Below are positions 8,953 to 21,612 of a stretch of 64,000 nt of DNA, in pieces; within the stretch, counting starts at the first letter, position 1, and every line of letters starts with the position of its first letter. This stretch comes from Enterovibrio sp045679545 (lineage in GTDB: Bacteria > Pseudomonadota > Gammaproteobacteria > Enterobacterales > Vibrionaceae), in contig NZ_CP166194.1 in assembly GCF_045679545.1 (NCBI RefSeq), positions 2,852,001-2,916,000 of the forward strand, written 5' to 3'. The notes under the pieces are model-generated. The model made no database searches. It saw nothing but the letters and a program-made list of their open reading frames with translations, and had not been told where the DNA came from. The position numbers and the translations under genes were made by a program.

Positions 8953-10350
8953 ATGTTTGTACCAGAACTTTTGTCGCCAGCTGGCAGCCTAAAAAACATG
9001 CGTTACGCTTTCGCTTATGGCGCAGATGCGGTCTACGCAGGCCAACCGCGTTATAGCCTTCGTGTGCGTAACAATGAATTCAATCACGAGAACCTTCAAA
9101 TCGGTATCGATGAAGCTCATGCTTTGGGCAAGAAGTTCTACGTGGTATGTAATATTCAGCCACACAACTCCAAGCTGAAGACCTTCATTCGCGATCTGAA
9201 GCCCGTTGTGGACATGGGGCCTGATGCGCTGATCATGTCAGATCCAGGTCTTATCATGATGGTTCGTGAAGCGTTTCCTGAGATGGCTATTCACTTGTCT
9301 GTCCAGGCAAATGCCGTTAACTGGGCGACCGTAAAGTTCTGGAAAACCCAAGGCGTTGAGCGCGTCATTTTGTCGCGTGAATTGTCTTTGGAAGAAATCG
9401 AAGAAATTCGCCAAGAAGTCCCTGAGATGGAGCTTGAAATATTCGTTCATGGTGCACTTTGCATGGCGTACTCTGGACGATGCCTACTTTCAGGCTATAT
9501 CAACAAACGTGACCCAAACCAAGGCACGTGCACCAATGCTTGTCGTTGGGAATACAAAGCCGAAAAAGCCACAGAAGATGAAACCGGACAAATCGTTGAA
9601 GTGCCAAGCACATCTGGCGTACAAATTCACGAAGTCGAAGAGCGCCCAGACAACACCTTGGGTCTAGGCAAACCCGTTGATGACGTTGTTCTGCTGAGCG
9701 AAGCACATCGCCCAGAAGAAAAAATGGCGGCGTTTGAAGATGAGCATGGTACTTACATCATGAACTCAAAAGATCTTCGTGCTATCCAGCACGTAGAGCG
9801 TTTGACCAAAATGGGCGTTCACTCGCTGAAAATCGAAGGCCGTACTAAGTCCTTCTACTACTGTGCACGTACTGCACAAGTCTATCGTAAAGCAATTGAT
9901 GACGCGGTGGCGGGCAAGCCTTTTGATGAGACCTTGATGGGCACGCTAGAAAGCCTAGCGCACCGCGGTTACACAGAAGGGTTCCTTCGTCGTCACAACC
10001 ACAGTGAATACCAAAATTACGAATACGGTTACTCTGTTTCAGACACCCAGCAATTTGTTGGCGAATTCACCGGCAAGCGCCGTGGTGATTTGGCTGAAGT
10101 CGAAGTGAAGAACAAGTTTGTTGTGGGTGACTCATTGGAAGTGATGACGCCAAGCGGCAATGTTATCTTCACGCTAGAAACAATGGAAAACCGTAAGAGT
10201 GAAGTGATCGACGATGCGAAAGGTAATGGTCACTTTGTCTTCATCCCTATGCCTGAAGACATGAACCTCGATTTTGGTCTGCTTATGCGCAATTTGGTTG
10301 CGGGTACCAATACCCGTAATCCAAACGCCATTGAAGTGGTGAGTGCGTAA
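8953..10350 (+). CDS. trhP: tRNA uridine-34 5-hydroxylation protein TrhP (peptidase U32 family, YegQ)
   Basis: 465-residue U32-family protein of the TrhP/YegQ branch. In E. coli this protein is needed for 5-hydroxyuridine formation at tRNA position 34 and depends on prephenate and iron-sulphur metabolism. The N-terminal half is the U32 TIM-barrel-like domain starting MFVPELLSPAGSLKNMRYA. The diagnostic U32 segment EIFVHGALCMAYSGRCLLSGY (about 163-183) is followed by further cysteines in GTCTNACRWEY, a cluster compatible with an Fe-S site. The downstream ferredoxin gene begins 3 bases after the stop, so the two are one transcription unit. That pairing supports an electron-transfer or Fe-S role; the partner relation is inferred. 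Confidence 0.92.
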   Translation: MFVPELLSPAGSLKNMRYAFAYGADAVYAGQPRYSLRVRNNEFNHENLQIGIDEAHALGKKFYVVCNIQPHNSKLKTFIRDLKPVVDMGPDALIMSDPGLIMMVREAFPEMAIHLSVQANAVNWATVKFWKTQGVERVILSRELSLEEIEEIRQEVPEMELEIFVHGALCMAYSGRCLLSGYINKRDPNQGTCTNACRWEYKAEKATEDETGQIVEVPSTSGVQIHEVEERPDNTLGLGKPVDDVVLLSEAHRPEEKMAAFEDEHGTYIMNSKDLRAIQHVERLTKMGVHSLKIEGRTKSFYYCARTAQVYRKAIDDAVAGKPFDETLMGTLESLAHRGYTEGFLRRHNHSEYQNYEYGYSVSDTQQFVGEFTGKRRGDLAEVEVKNKFVVGDSLEVMTPSGNVIFTLETMENRKSEVIDDAKGNGHFVFIPMPEDMNLDFGLLMRNLVAGTNTRNPNAIEVVSA

Positions 10351-10353
10351 TCC

Positions 10354-10608
10354 ATGGCGTTATTGATCACCGAGAAGTGCATTAACTGCGATATGTGCGA
10401 TCCTGAATGCCCGAACGAAGCGATAACGTTTGGCGCTGAGATCTACGAAATTGATCCAGACAAATGCACTGAATGCGTTGGTCATTATGAAAAGCCAACC
10501 TGTCAGTCAGTTTGTCCTATCAACAATTGCATCATCATTGATCCTGAGAATCAGGAAACTAATGATGAACTCTTGGAAAAGTTCGTCAAACTGCAAGGCT
10601 TAGCCTAA
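10354..10608 (+). CDS. yfhL: YfhL-type 2[4Fe-4S] ferredoxin
   Basis: 84-residue ferredoxin. The first cluster motif is C9-x2-C12-x2-C15-x3-C19-P. The second is C38-x2-C41-x8-C50-x3-C54-P, with the eight-residue loop typical of Allochromatium-type ferredoxins such as YfhL, and there is a C-terminal helical tail. The start ATG is 3 bases behind the trhP stop; the preceding sequence has only a weak Shine-Dalgarno, so coupling to trhP translation is likely. A clear terminator follows. Confidence 0.93.
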   Translation: MALLITEKCINCDMCDPECPNEAITFGAEIYEIDPDKCTECVGHYEKPTCQSVCPINNCIIIDPENQETNDELLEKFVKLQGLA

Positions 10609-10613
10609 TCGAG

Positions 10614-10640
10614 AAAGCGCCTATGAAAGGCGCTTTTTTA
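10614..10640 (+). terminator. Terminator of trhP-yfhL
   Basis: Stem AAAGCGCC/GGCGCTTT with a 7-base loop and a run of six or more T, 6 bases after the yfhL stop. It abuts the convergent mepA stop codon. Confidence 0.9.
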
Positions 10641-11480
10641 TTGCGATAAAACTATCTGACACTCGCTCGGCTTCACCTTAACTTTCTTTTTCTTCGTGAC
10701 TGTCACTTTATTTTTTTTGCCATCGTCTGGCTTAGGACGCCAACTCATCAACTCTGACCCGCAGCCATCGCCTACTGGTATAGAATTTTGTGGTACGCAT
10801 CCTAGATTTCCATCAGGACAATGAAGTCTCACATGCATATGATAATGGTGCCCCCACCATGGCCTCAGCTTTCTCAGCCATTCTCTGTCTTCCCACTCCA
10901 TGCCGCAAAGCGTTTCTTTTATGACAGGATGGACAAAGACCCTTGCAACCTCGGGCTCTGAAGCTGCAACCTGAAAAAGAATCGCATGATCTTCCATCCA
11001 ATCATCACGACGAATTGAGTAGTTTTTTAGATCAACCACACTAATAGGTGTTGGGCTTTCTAACGTTTGTTGGGTTAAGGATTCCGGCGCAAAACTCAAC
11101 CAAATATCTGCATCCAAGCCTGTTTGATGACTTGAATGGCCGCTAGAGAAATTGCCACCTCGAGGCATAGAAATGTCAGCAATCATCAAATCGTCTAACC
11201 CAAACTTGTGCGTCTTTGAAGCAAGCTTTTTAAGGTAGGTCACCATATCTGGATGTGCGTAGTACCGTTGACGGGATGGGCGGATCACTTGATAACCTTG
11301 CCCTTTTAAAGGCAACGCTTCTGCGCCACTCAAGCATCCATTCGCATAGCTTCCTATAGACTGCTCACTGCCTTTTGATGGTTCAGAGACATCTTCCCAT
11401 GGATTGGCCTGCGCTATAGTCACACAAGCACCAAGCAGGAAGAGACATATGAAAAGGATCATCAATAAGTTCTTCTTCAT
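10638..11480 (-). CDS. mepA: Penicillin-insensitive murein endopeptidase MepA
   Basis: 280-residue periplasmic LAS-type zinc endopeptidase that cuts D-Ala-mDAP and mDAP-mDAP cross-links. A signal peptide (about residues 1-24, ending AQA before NPWEDV) precedes the mature protein. Zinc and catalytic motifs are GHSSHQTGLDADIW (about 110-123) and the HYHMHVRLHCP motif (about 217-227). Conserved cysteines (NGCLSG, LCGMEW, HCPDGNLGC, DGCGSEL) fit the disulphide pattern of the family. I chose the ATG at 11480, which has GAGGGG seven bases upstream; the longer frame to 11528 has no such site. The lysine-rich tail near the C-terminus is longer than usual. Confidence 0.94.
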   Translation of the reverse strand: MKKNLLMILFICLFLLGACVTIAQANPWEDVSEPSKGSEQSIGSYANGCLSGAEALPLKGQGYQVIRPSRQRYYAHPDMVTYLKKLASKTHKFGLDDLMIADISMPRGGNFSSGHSSHQTGLDADIWLSFAPESLTQQTLESPTPISVVDLKNYSIRRDDWMEDHAILFQVAASEPEVARVFVHPVIKETLCGMEWEDREWLRKLRPWWGHHYHMHVRLHCPDGNLGCVPQNSIPVGDGCGSELMSWRPKPDDGKKNKVTVTKKKKVKVKPSECQIVLSQ

Positions 11481-11528
11481 CTCACCCCTCATTACATTTG
11501 CCATCGATCCCATCCAAGCAGGCCGCAT

Positions 11529-11710
11529 CTTTCAAATTGTTCAACCAGATTTGAGAGTTATAGCCTTAGAGGCATTGTTCTAAATAGAGATTGAGTATGA
11601 ATACTCGAGAGTCACAATAACTAGAAAAAGTATTGTTATGGTTTAGGAGATTATCAAGCGCTGGTTAAGGAGACTTGTGGCTGAAACTTGCGAATATCAG
11701 ACGATGAGCG
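11529..11710. other. Intergenic region between mepA and the rRNA operon end
   Basis: About 180 bases, AT-rich, upstream of mepA and downstream of the rRNA operon. It should hold the mepA promoter, but I see no convincing -35/-10 pair, RNA gene or coding frame. Confidence 0.5.
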
Positions 11711-11822
11711 CCCCGTCATTTCTGGCGAGGCTTCTTTTAATAAATGGTGGAGTGACCAGACTCAACGCGCACGGCAAGTGGGGCCGACCTCCCGGACGCA
11801 ACCTAAAGTGCGAAGCACTTTT
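11711..11822 (-). pseudogene. Decayed duplicate of the rRNA-operon terminator and tRNA 3' end
   Basis: The block 11711-11770 parallels the functional terminator plus tRNA-Asp 3' end at 11845-11905. The hairpin CCCCGTCA-TTTC-TGGCGAGG has the same 8+4+8 layout and the same TTTC loop as CCTCAGCA-TTTC-TGCTGAGG. After it come CTTCTTTTAATAAATGGTGGAG versus TTTCTCTAATAAGTGGCGGAG, then GTGACCAGACTC against CGGACGGGACTC. The resemblance then fades: no T-loop, anticodon arm or acceptor stem can be drawn. A small perfect hairpin (AAAGTGC-GAA-GCACTTT, 11805-11821) follows. I read this as a tRNA gene end that was duplicated and lost function; it could instead be a remnant of operon-end recombination. Confidence 0.5.
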
Positions 11823-11840
11823 CTGGGGCGCAGATAGCAA

Positions 11841-11864
11841 AAAACCTCAGCATTTCTGCTGAGG
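11841..11864 (-). terminator. Terminator of the rRNA operon
   Basis: Perfect 8-bp stem (CCTCAGCA/TGCTGAGG) with a 4-base loop; on the minus strand it is followed by TTTTTTG. It lies 13 bases beyond the CCA end of tRNA-Asp. Confidence 0.92.
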
Positions 11865-11877
11865 TTTCTCTAATAAG

Positions 11878-11954
11878 TGGCGGAGCGGACGGGACTCGAA
11901 CCCGCGACCCCCGGCGTGACAGGCCGGTATTCTAACCAACTGAACTACCGCTCC
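11878..11954 (-). tRNA. tRNA-Asp (anticodon GTC)
   Basis: 77 bases including an encoded CCA end. The acceptor arms GGAGCGG and CCGCTCC pair, the anticodon loop reads CTGTCAC (GTC) and the T-loop is GGTTCGAGTCC. It is the distal tRNA of the rRNA operon, behind 5S, and is nearly identical to E. coli tRNA-Asp as I recall it. Confidence 0.98.
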
Positions 11955-12059
11955 ACACGGTGATAAACACCTTGGTGTCTATCCGATACACGCCGTTCAA
12001 CGCGCGTATCTAACTTTTTGCCTTCATCTTTTTCTTAAAAAGATGAAAACGAATTTGAA

Positions 12060-12179
12060 GCCTGGCGATGTCCTACTCTCACATGGGGAGACCCCACACT
12101 ACCATCGGCGCTATTACGTTTCACTACTGAGTTCGGCATGGGATCAGGTGGGTCCATAATGCTATGGTCGCCAAGCAAA
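12060..12179 (-). rRNA. rrf: 5S ribosomal RNA
   Basis: 120 bases. The 5' end TGCTTGGCGACC pairs with the 3' end CATCGCCAGGC. Internal landmarks (CCCATGCCGAACTCAG, and GTAGTGTGGGGTCTCCCCATG) are those of gamma-proteobacterial 5S rRNA. Confidence 0.97.
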
Positions 12180-12202
12180 TTCTGTTGTTGTATCCCGCTT
12201 GT

Positions 12203-12304
12203 CAGGCTTCACTCTGGCTGCATTGCCTGCCTCCTTCACTCGGTCATGTACAGTCGTACACTTCCTCGCTCAGCTCGTGGGCGGCTTTGCCAGAATAAAC
12301 CCTG
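12203..12304 (-). repeat. Palindromic element in the 23S-5S spacer
   Basis: The 23S-5S spacer is about 244 bases, longer than I would expect (around 100). Within it a 102-base block is bounded by an imperfect inverted repeat: CAGGCTTCACTCTGGC at 12203-12218 against GCCAGAATAAACCCTG at 12289-12304, 13 of 16 positions complementary. Its centre holds another inverted repeat, TGTAC-AGTC-GTACA (12247-12260). The structure resembles a small non-coding mobile element inserted in the spacer, but it could equally be a processing stem of the precursor rRNA. No coding function is likely. Confidence 0.5.
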
Positions 12305-12423
12305 CCTACGCTATCTCTATGGATAACGGCAAGATACTAAATCTGAAGAAAATCTGACTAGCCTATCTCTCAATACACATTCAATGTTCTTATCTGAGTC
12401 CGCTAAAACCCCTTGGGTGTTGT

Positions 12424-15316
<2,893 letters not shown>

Positions 15317-15680
15317 ATACAACCCCAAGAGGTCTTTATGTATGGCAAACAACCAAGGTTGTTCCTAAGAACATGCTCAACTTACGTTGAACGGTTTTTC
15401 GCCGGACTCAAATATATTCATCCCTCTCTAAGAGAAGAATGAAACCAAGAACACTTGAATGTGTTTGGTGTTAATTCCGAAGAATTAACGTTTTGAGAAC
15501 TTTTGTTTCGTTACCTCTCGGGTAGAGAGATAAGAAACAGATTTCAATTTATTCCCTCTTTTTTCAAAGAAGAAGTAAATCTACTAGTCAGCTTTCCAGA
15601 TTTTTAAAGAGCAAAGTGATGTGTCTCTGAGACAGAGATGTCCACTTTCTAAAGACACTCGTGAGAATGTTTTTAAAGAG
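15317..15680 (-). other. tRNA-Ala to 23S spacer with boxA antiterminator
   Basis: About 364 bases of transcribed spacer. On the minus strand TGCTCTTTAAAAA at 15601-15613 matches the boxA antitermination element bound by the Nus complex. The rest includes flanks expected to pair around 23S for RNase III processing. No tRNA or ORF is present. Confidence 0.75.
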
Positions 15681-15756
15681 TGGTGGAGCTATGCGGGATC
15701 GAACCGCAGACCTCCTGCGTGCAAGGCAGGCGCTCTCCCAGCTGAGCTATAACCCC
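15681..15756 (-). tRNA. tRNA-Ala (anticodon TGC)
   Basis: 76 bases with encoded CCA. Acceptor GGGGTTA pairs with TAGCTCC, anticodon loop CTTGCAC, T-loop GGTTCGATCCC. It sits between 16S and 23S next to tRNA-Ile, the usual spacer pair. Confidence 0.98.
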
Positions 15757-15797
15757 ATAGGTATTACTTAGTACCAATTTCATCTAGGAAATGAAAT

Positions 15798-15874
<77 letters not shown>

Positions 15875-15942
15875 ATCTAAGTAACGTTCTTTGCTTTTTC
15901 AACCTATACAATTTGTGTGGACACTTGCATCGATAGTATCGT

Positions 15943-17487
<1,545 letters not shown>

Positions 17488-17706
17488 GAATTTTGTTGTC
17501 ACTCGAAAGTGACGCTCAATGAATACTGAATTACTTTTTTGCCCTAAGGCAAATCTGCATTGACTGTGTTTCTTATTGGTTTCCACTTTTGAAAAAGTGA
17601 AATCAAAACAGCTCAAGGCTGATTTCCAATTCGATTGGGTCACTCAGTTCATTGATAAATCTTATGTCTATCAAATACGAGTGCCCACACAGATTGTATA
17701 GGTCAA

Positions 17707-17719
17707 ATTGTTAAAGAAC
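17707..17719 (-). promoter_or_regulatory. boxA in the rRNA leader
   Basis: Minus strand GTTCTTTAACAAT, close to the E. coli rrn leader boxA core GCTCTTTAACA, about 220 bases before 16S. It should recruit the Nus antitermination complex. Confidence 0.8.
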
Positions 17720-17772
17720 GTTGACTGTAGAAGCGACTCTGTGGAGGCGTCTTCTCATCGTCAGGGCTGCGA

Positions 17773-17800
17773 ATTCTACGCTGCCAGGCGATGAAGTCAA
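17773..17800 (-). promoter_or_regulatory. rRNA operon promoter, proximal (third of three)
   Basis: Minus strand TTGACT (17795-17800), 16 bases, TAGAAT (17773-17778). The -10 is followed by TCGCAGCCC, a GC-rich start region of the kind that makes rRNA promoters sensitive to ppGpp. Confidence 0.8.
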
Positions 17801-17907
17801 GAAGAGATTTTGAAATTTTTCAACGTTGCTTTCGCAACCTTCAAAACGTCTTGTTGACTCCCTTCAACCGCGACAAGCACTGGGCTTTTCGGTTGAAGCA
17901 GGCGGGC

Positions 17908-17935
17908 ATTCTACTGATTGAGTCGTTAACGTCAA
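17908..17935 (-). promoter_or_regulatory. rRNA operon promoter, middle
   Basis: Minus strand TTGACG (17930-17935), 16 bases, TAGAAT (17908-17913), followed by the GC-rich GCCCGCC. Same 16-base spacing as its two neighbours. Confidence 0.82.
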
Positions 17936-18030
17936 GCGTTTATTTTCAATCAATTTTGAAGCCGTTTCGCCATACTGATTTAGTGAGTGTTTCCTAGTTT
18001 GGAAGCCGCTCTCCGTGTCAGTGAGGTCGC

Positions 18031-18058
18031 ATTATAGGGAGGTTTGAGATCTTGGCAA
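18031..18058 (-). promoter_or_regulatory. rRNA operon promoter P1, distal
   Basis: Minus strand TTGCCA (18053-18058), 16 bases, perfect TATAAT (18031-18036), then GCGACCT. The sequence upstream (18059-18160) is A/T-rich and could hold UP-element or Fis sites; I cannot define them. Confidence 0.85.
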
Positions 18059-18160
18059 GAGCTTTTTCGAGAAAACGTCAACAAATAGACCTTTTTGGTC
18101 TGTAATTCATCAAGGCGGTTATAAAGCATCCTAATCTGTCACTTTTAGAATGAAAAAAAC

Positions 18161-18190
18161 AAGAAAGAGGCTATTTCTAGCCTCTTTCTT
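18161..18190 (-). terminator. Terminator of clpB
   Basis: 13-bp perfect stem (AAGAAAGAGGCTA/TAGCCTCTTTCTT) with TTTC loop, T run on the minus strand. It separates clpB from the rRNA promoters 100 bases further. Confidence 0.92.
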
Positions 18191-18209
18191 TACTCTCTAA
18201 TCGAACGAG

Positions 18210-20783
18210 TTATTGAATTGCTTTAATTTGATCATCTGCGACTACCAGTCGAACAGGTTTACCAGGTTTGATATCACCTTTCAGCATGGCTTGCGCCAAT
18301 GGGTTTTCGATACTCTGTTGGATAGCACGTTTCAAAGGACGCGCACCATATACAGGGTCGAAGCCCGCTTGAGAGATCATCGTCAAAGCATCTTCACTAA
18401 CTTCAAGCACCAAGTCTCGTTCAGCCATTCGCTTAGCAAGGTGCTCAAGCTGAATGCCAGCAATAGACTTAATATGTTCCTGAGCCAATGGATGGAAGAC
18501 GACCGCTTCATCAATACGGTTAATAAACTCTGGACGGAAGTGTTTACTCACCACGTCCATGACCATCACTTTGATACCGTCGTAGTCCAGTTCACCAAAG
18601 TGCTCTTGGATACGATCAGAGCCCAAGTTAGATGTCATGATCACTACCGTATTGCGAAAATCGACAGTACGACCTTGCCCATCCGTTAATCGACCATCAT
18701 CCAACACTTGCAGGAGAAGGTTAAACACATCTGGGTGCGCCTTCTCTACTTCATCTAACAAGATGACTGAGTATGGACGTCGACGAACGGCTTCTGTCAA
18801 ATAACCGCCTTCTTCGTACCCCACGTAACCAGGAGGCGCACCAACCAGCCTTGCGACTGAGTGTTTCTCCATAAACTCCGACATGTCGATACGGACCATG
18901 GCGTCACTGCTGTCAAACATAAACTCTGCCAATGATTTACAAAGTTCAGTTTTACCCACCCCTGTTGGCCCTAAGAACAAGAAAGAACCAATAGGACGAT
19001 TTGGGTCTGCAAGACCGGCTCGACTGCGACGAATCGCATTCGCTACAGAGTTAACTGCCTCTTCCTGTCCAATGACACGAGAATGAAGCTCGTCTTCCAT
19101 TTGCAGCAGTTTTTCCTTTTCACCCTCAAGCATTTTAGCCACTGGGATACCGGTTTGACGCGACAGCACTTCAGCAATCTCTGCATCTGTGACTCGATTT
19201 CTTAGCAACGTCATTTCCTGCATCTCTGCTTGGCTAGCGAGATCCAGTTGCTTCTCTAGTTCAGGGATACGTCCATATTGCAGCTCTGACATTCGATTCA
19301 GATCACCCGCTCGACGCGCGATTTCCAAATCAGTACGTGCTTGCTCTAGTGCGCTCTTAATATGCTGAGTGCCGGACAAGGCCGCTTTTTCTGCATTCCA
19401 AACCTCTTCGAGCTCGGCGTATTCGCGTTCTTTTTCATCTATTTCTGTCTGCAATGTATCGAGACGTTTCTTACTCGCATCATCACTTTCTTTCGCCAAC
19501 GCCTGTTGCTCAATTTTAAGCTGAATAAGGCGTCGTTCCAGACGATCCAATTGCTCAGGTTTTGAGTCAATTTGCATACGAATACTCGACGCTGCCTCGT
19601 CAATCAGATCGATTGCTTTGTCTGGCAACTGGCGATCTGAAATGTAACGATGAGACAAACTCGCCGCCGCGACGATTGCAGGGTCAGTGATTTCTACCGC
19701 ATGGTGCAATTCATAGCGCTCTTTTAGGCCACGCAAAATAGCAACGGTATCTTCAACTGTTGGTTCATTCACCAGCACTTTTTGGAAACGGCGCTCAAGA
19801 GCGGCATCTTTTTCCACATACTGACGATATTCATCCAACGTCGTAGCACCAACGCAATGCAATTCACCGCGAGCGAGCGCTGGTTTGAGCATATTGCCGG
19901 CATCCATAGAGCCTTCTGCTTTACCGGCTCCCACCATGGTGTGGATTTCATCGATAAACAGAATGACATTACCTTCTTCTTTCGCCAGCTCATTCAAAAC
20001 AGACTTCAAACGCTCTTCGAACTCACCACGGTATTTTGCACCCGCAACCAATGAACCCATATCGAGTGAAAGCACGCGCTTATTACGAAGCCCTTCCGGC
20101 ACTTCACCATTAACAATACGCTGAGCAAGACCTTCAACAATCGCAGTCTTACCTACACCCGGCTCACCAATGATCACTGGGTTGTTTTTGGTTCTACGTT
20201 GCAGCACTTGGATGGTGCGACGAATTTCTTCATCACGCCCAATCACTGGATCCAACTTGCCCTGTTCGGCTTTCTCAGTCAGATCAACCGTGAATTTTTC
20301 CAATGCCTGACGCGATTCTTCCGCATTCGGGTCGTCTATTGATTGACCTCCACGCACTTTATCAATCGCCGCTTCCACTTTTTTGGTGGTCAGACCTAGG
20401 CTACGAAGTAACTCACCCAAAGGCCCTTTCTCTTCCACGGCAGCGAGGATAAATAGCTCAGAAGAGATAAATTTGTCTTTACGCTTTTGCGATAGCTTAT
20501 CGCACATATTGAACAGTATGCCCATGCCATGAGATAGCTGGACATCACCGCCTGTACCAGTGACTTTTGGTAACTTATCTAATAGTTCACTCAGGCTAGA
20601 GCGTAATTGAGTGACATCAACATTAAGCAATGTCATCAACGGTCTGATGGTGCTGCTGTCCTGATTGAGGAGAGACACCATCAAGTGCACGGGCTCGATA
20701 TATTGATGATCTCGCCCTAAAGCCAACGACTGAGCATCAGAAATGGCTAGTTGGAATTTGCTGGTAAATCGGTCAAGGCGCAT
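18210..20783 (-). CDS. clpB: ATP-dependent disaggregase ClpB
   Basis: 857-residue Hsp100 chaperone, standard ClpB length, which works with DnaK to rescue aggregated protein. Visible in order: N-terminal substrate domain (1-145), first AAA+ domain with Walker A GEPGVGKTAI (about 206) and Walker B VILFIDEIH, the coiled-coil middle domain (about 405-525) that distinguishes ClpB from ClpA/ClpC, and the second AAA+ domain with GPTGVGKTEL (about 605) and VILLDEVEKAHPDV. There is no IGF loop for ClpP, as expected. A heat-shock-like promoter lies just upstream. It is downstream of pgeF and rluD on the same strand, the order seen in other gamma-proteobacteria. Confidence 0.98.
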   Translation of the reverse strand: MRLDRFTSKFQLAISDAQSLALGRDHQYIEPVHLMVSLLNQDSSTIRPLMTLLNVDVTQLRSSLSELLDKLPKVTGTGGDVQLSHGMGILFNMCDKLSQKRKDKFISSELFILAAVEEKGPLGELLRSLGLTTKKVEAAIDKVRGGQSIDDPNAEESRQALEKFTVDLTEKAEQGKLDPVIGRDEEIRRTIQVLQRRTKNNPVIIGEPGVGKTAIVEGLAQRIVNGEVPEGLRNKRVLSLDMGSLVAGAKYRGEFEERLKSVLNELAKEEGNVILFIDEIHTMVGAGKAEGSMDAGNMLKPALARGELHCVGATTLDEYRQYVEKDAALERRFQKVLVNEPTVEDTVAILRGLKERYELHHAVEITDPAIVAAASLSHRYISDRQLPDKAIDLIDEAASSIRMQIDSKPEQLDRLERRLIQLKIEQQALAKESDDASKKRLDTLQTEIDEKEREYAELEEVWNAEKAALSGTQHIKSALEQARTDLEIARRAGDLNRMSELQYGRIPELEKQLDLASQAEMQEMTLLRNRVTDAEIAEVLSRQTGIPVAKMLEGEKEKLLQMEDELHSRVIGQEEAVNSVANAIRRSRAGLADPNRPIGSFLFLGPTGVGKTELCKSLAEFMFDSSDAMVRIDMSEFMEKHSVARLVGAPPGYVGYEEGGYLTEAVRRRPYSVILLDEVEKAHPDVFNLLLQVLDDGRLTDGQGRTVDFRNTVVIMTSNLGSDRIQEHFGELDYDGIKVMVMDVVSKHFRPEFINRIDEAVVFHPLAQEHIKSIAGIQLEHLAKRMAERDLVLEVSEDALTMISQAGFDPVYGARPLKRAIQQSIENPLAQAMLKGDIKPGKPVRLVVADDQIKAIQ

Positions 20784-20821
20784 AGCCCCTCCTCTATTTT
20801 TCGTCTAGGTTTGCCTAACGA

Positions 20822-20850
20822 AGGTGGGAGCGATTGTGACCGATTTCAAG
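20822..20850 (-). promoter_or_regulatory. Possible heat-shock (sigma-32) promoter of clpB
   Basis: Minus strand CTTGAAA (20844-20850) followed after about 14-15 bases by TCCCACCT (20822-20829), resembling the sigma-32 pattern CTTGAA...CCCCATnT. The -10 is imperfect. Position about 40 bases before the clpB ATG fits. Confidence 0.55.
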
Positions 20851-20866
20851 TTATTTGGTGAACTTT

Positions 20867-21610
20867 TTATCGAATGTTTTCTGTAGAGATCCAAATACAG
20901 CTTGCCTGACGGCCTGTACGACTCTCTCGACGGTAGGAAAAAAAGCGTGAAGGTTCTGATACGGTGCAGTGCGTTCCACCGTAAACCTCTGTGATGCCAG
21001 CCTGAGCGAGACGACGTCGAGCAAGGAGGTAGATGTCCGCTAGCCAGCGATCTTTATGCGGATTGAATGCACTATCAGCACCAGCGTCTTTGGCAAGGAA
21101 TTGCTCTCTGACCTCACCACCCACTTCGAATGCCTTAGCACCAATGGCAGGACCAAGCCATGCCATGACATCTTGAGGATCAGAGAATTTGGCCAAGGTC
21201 TCTTCTAACACACCATTGACCAAACCACGCCAACCAGCATGTGCAGCTGCCACTTCAGTGCCTGCTTTATTGCAGAAGAGCACAGGTAAGCAATCAGCAG
21301 TCATCACCACACAAACTTGGCCATATTCAGCAGTAAAAGAAGCATCAGCATCAGGAACCTGAGATGCTTCAGTTAGCGGCAATGTAACGACTTCTGTTCC
21401 ATGCACCTGATTCAACCAACTCGGGGATGAAGGCATACACATGATTTCCGCCAATCGATGACGATTGACCAACACAGAATCAAGGTTGTCATCAACGTGA
21501 ACTCCCAAGTTCAGACTGTCAAACGGCGGTTGGCTGATGCCGCCCGCTCGTGTGGTGCTCACCGCATTTACTGACAGTGGTGCAGGCCAGTCTGGCGTTA
21601 TCCAATCCAT
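20867..21610 (-). CDS. pgeF: Peptidoglycan editing factor PgeF (YfiH; multicopper polyphenol oxidase / laccase-domain family)
   Basis: 247-residue YfiH/DUF152 protein. The family removes wrongly placed L-Ser from peptidoglycan precursors in E. coli; related proteins have purine nucleoside phosphorylase or laccase activity. Family motifs are visible: WLNQVHGTEV (about 65-74), MTADCLPVLFCN (about 102-113, conserved Cys), AAHAGWRGLVNGVLEETL (about 120-138, conserved His) and the C-terminal RESRTGRQAS. It follows rluD with only 2 bases between stop and start, so the two form an operon. The biochemical role is by family. Confidence 0.92.
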   Translation of the reverse strand: MDWITPDWPAPLSVNAVSTTRAGGISQPPFDSLNLGVHVDDNLDSVLVNRHRLAEIMCMPSSPSWLNQVHGTEVVTLPLTEASQVPDADASFTAEYGQVCVVMTADCLPVLFCNKAGTEVAAAHAGWRGLVNGVLEETLAKFSDPQDVMAWLGPAIGAKAFEVGGEVREQFLAKDAGADSAFNPHKDRWLADIYLLARRRLAQAGITEVYGGTHCTVSEPSRFFSYRRESRTGRQASCIWISTENIR

Positions 21611-21612
21611 GC

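Noticed and set aside
11677..11862. 61-residue plus-strand ORF after the rRNA operon
   Set aside because: It runs through the decayed tRNA end and the terminator hairpin and has no recognisable features.
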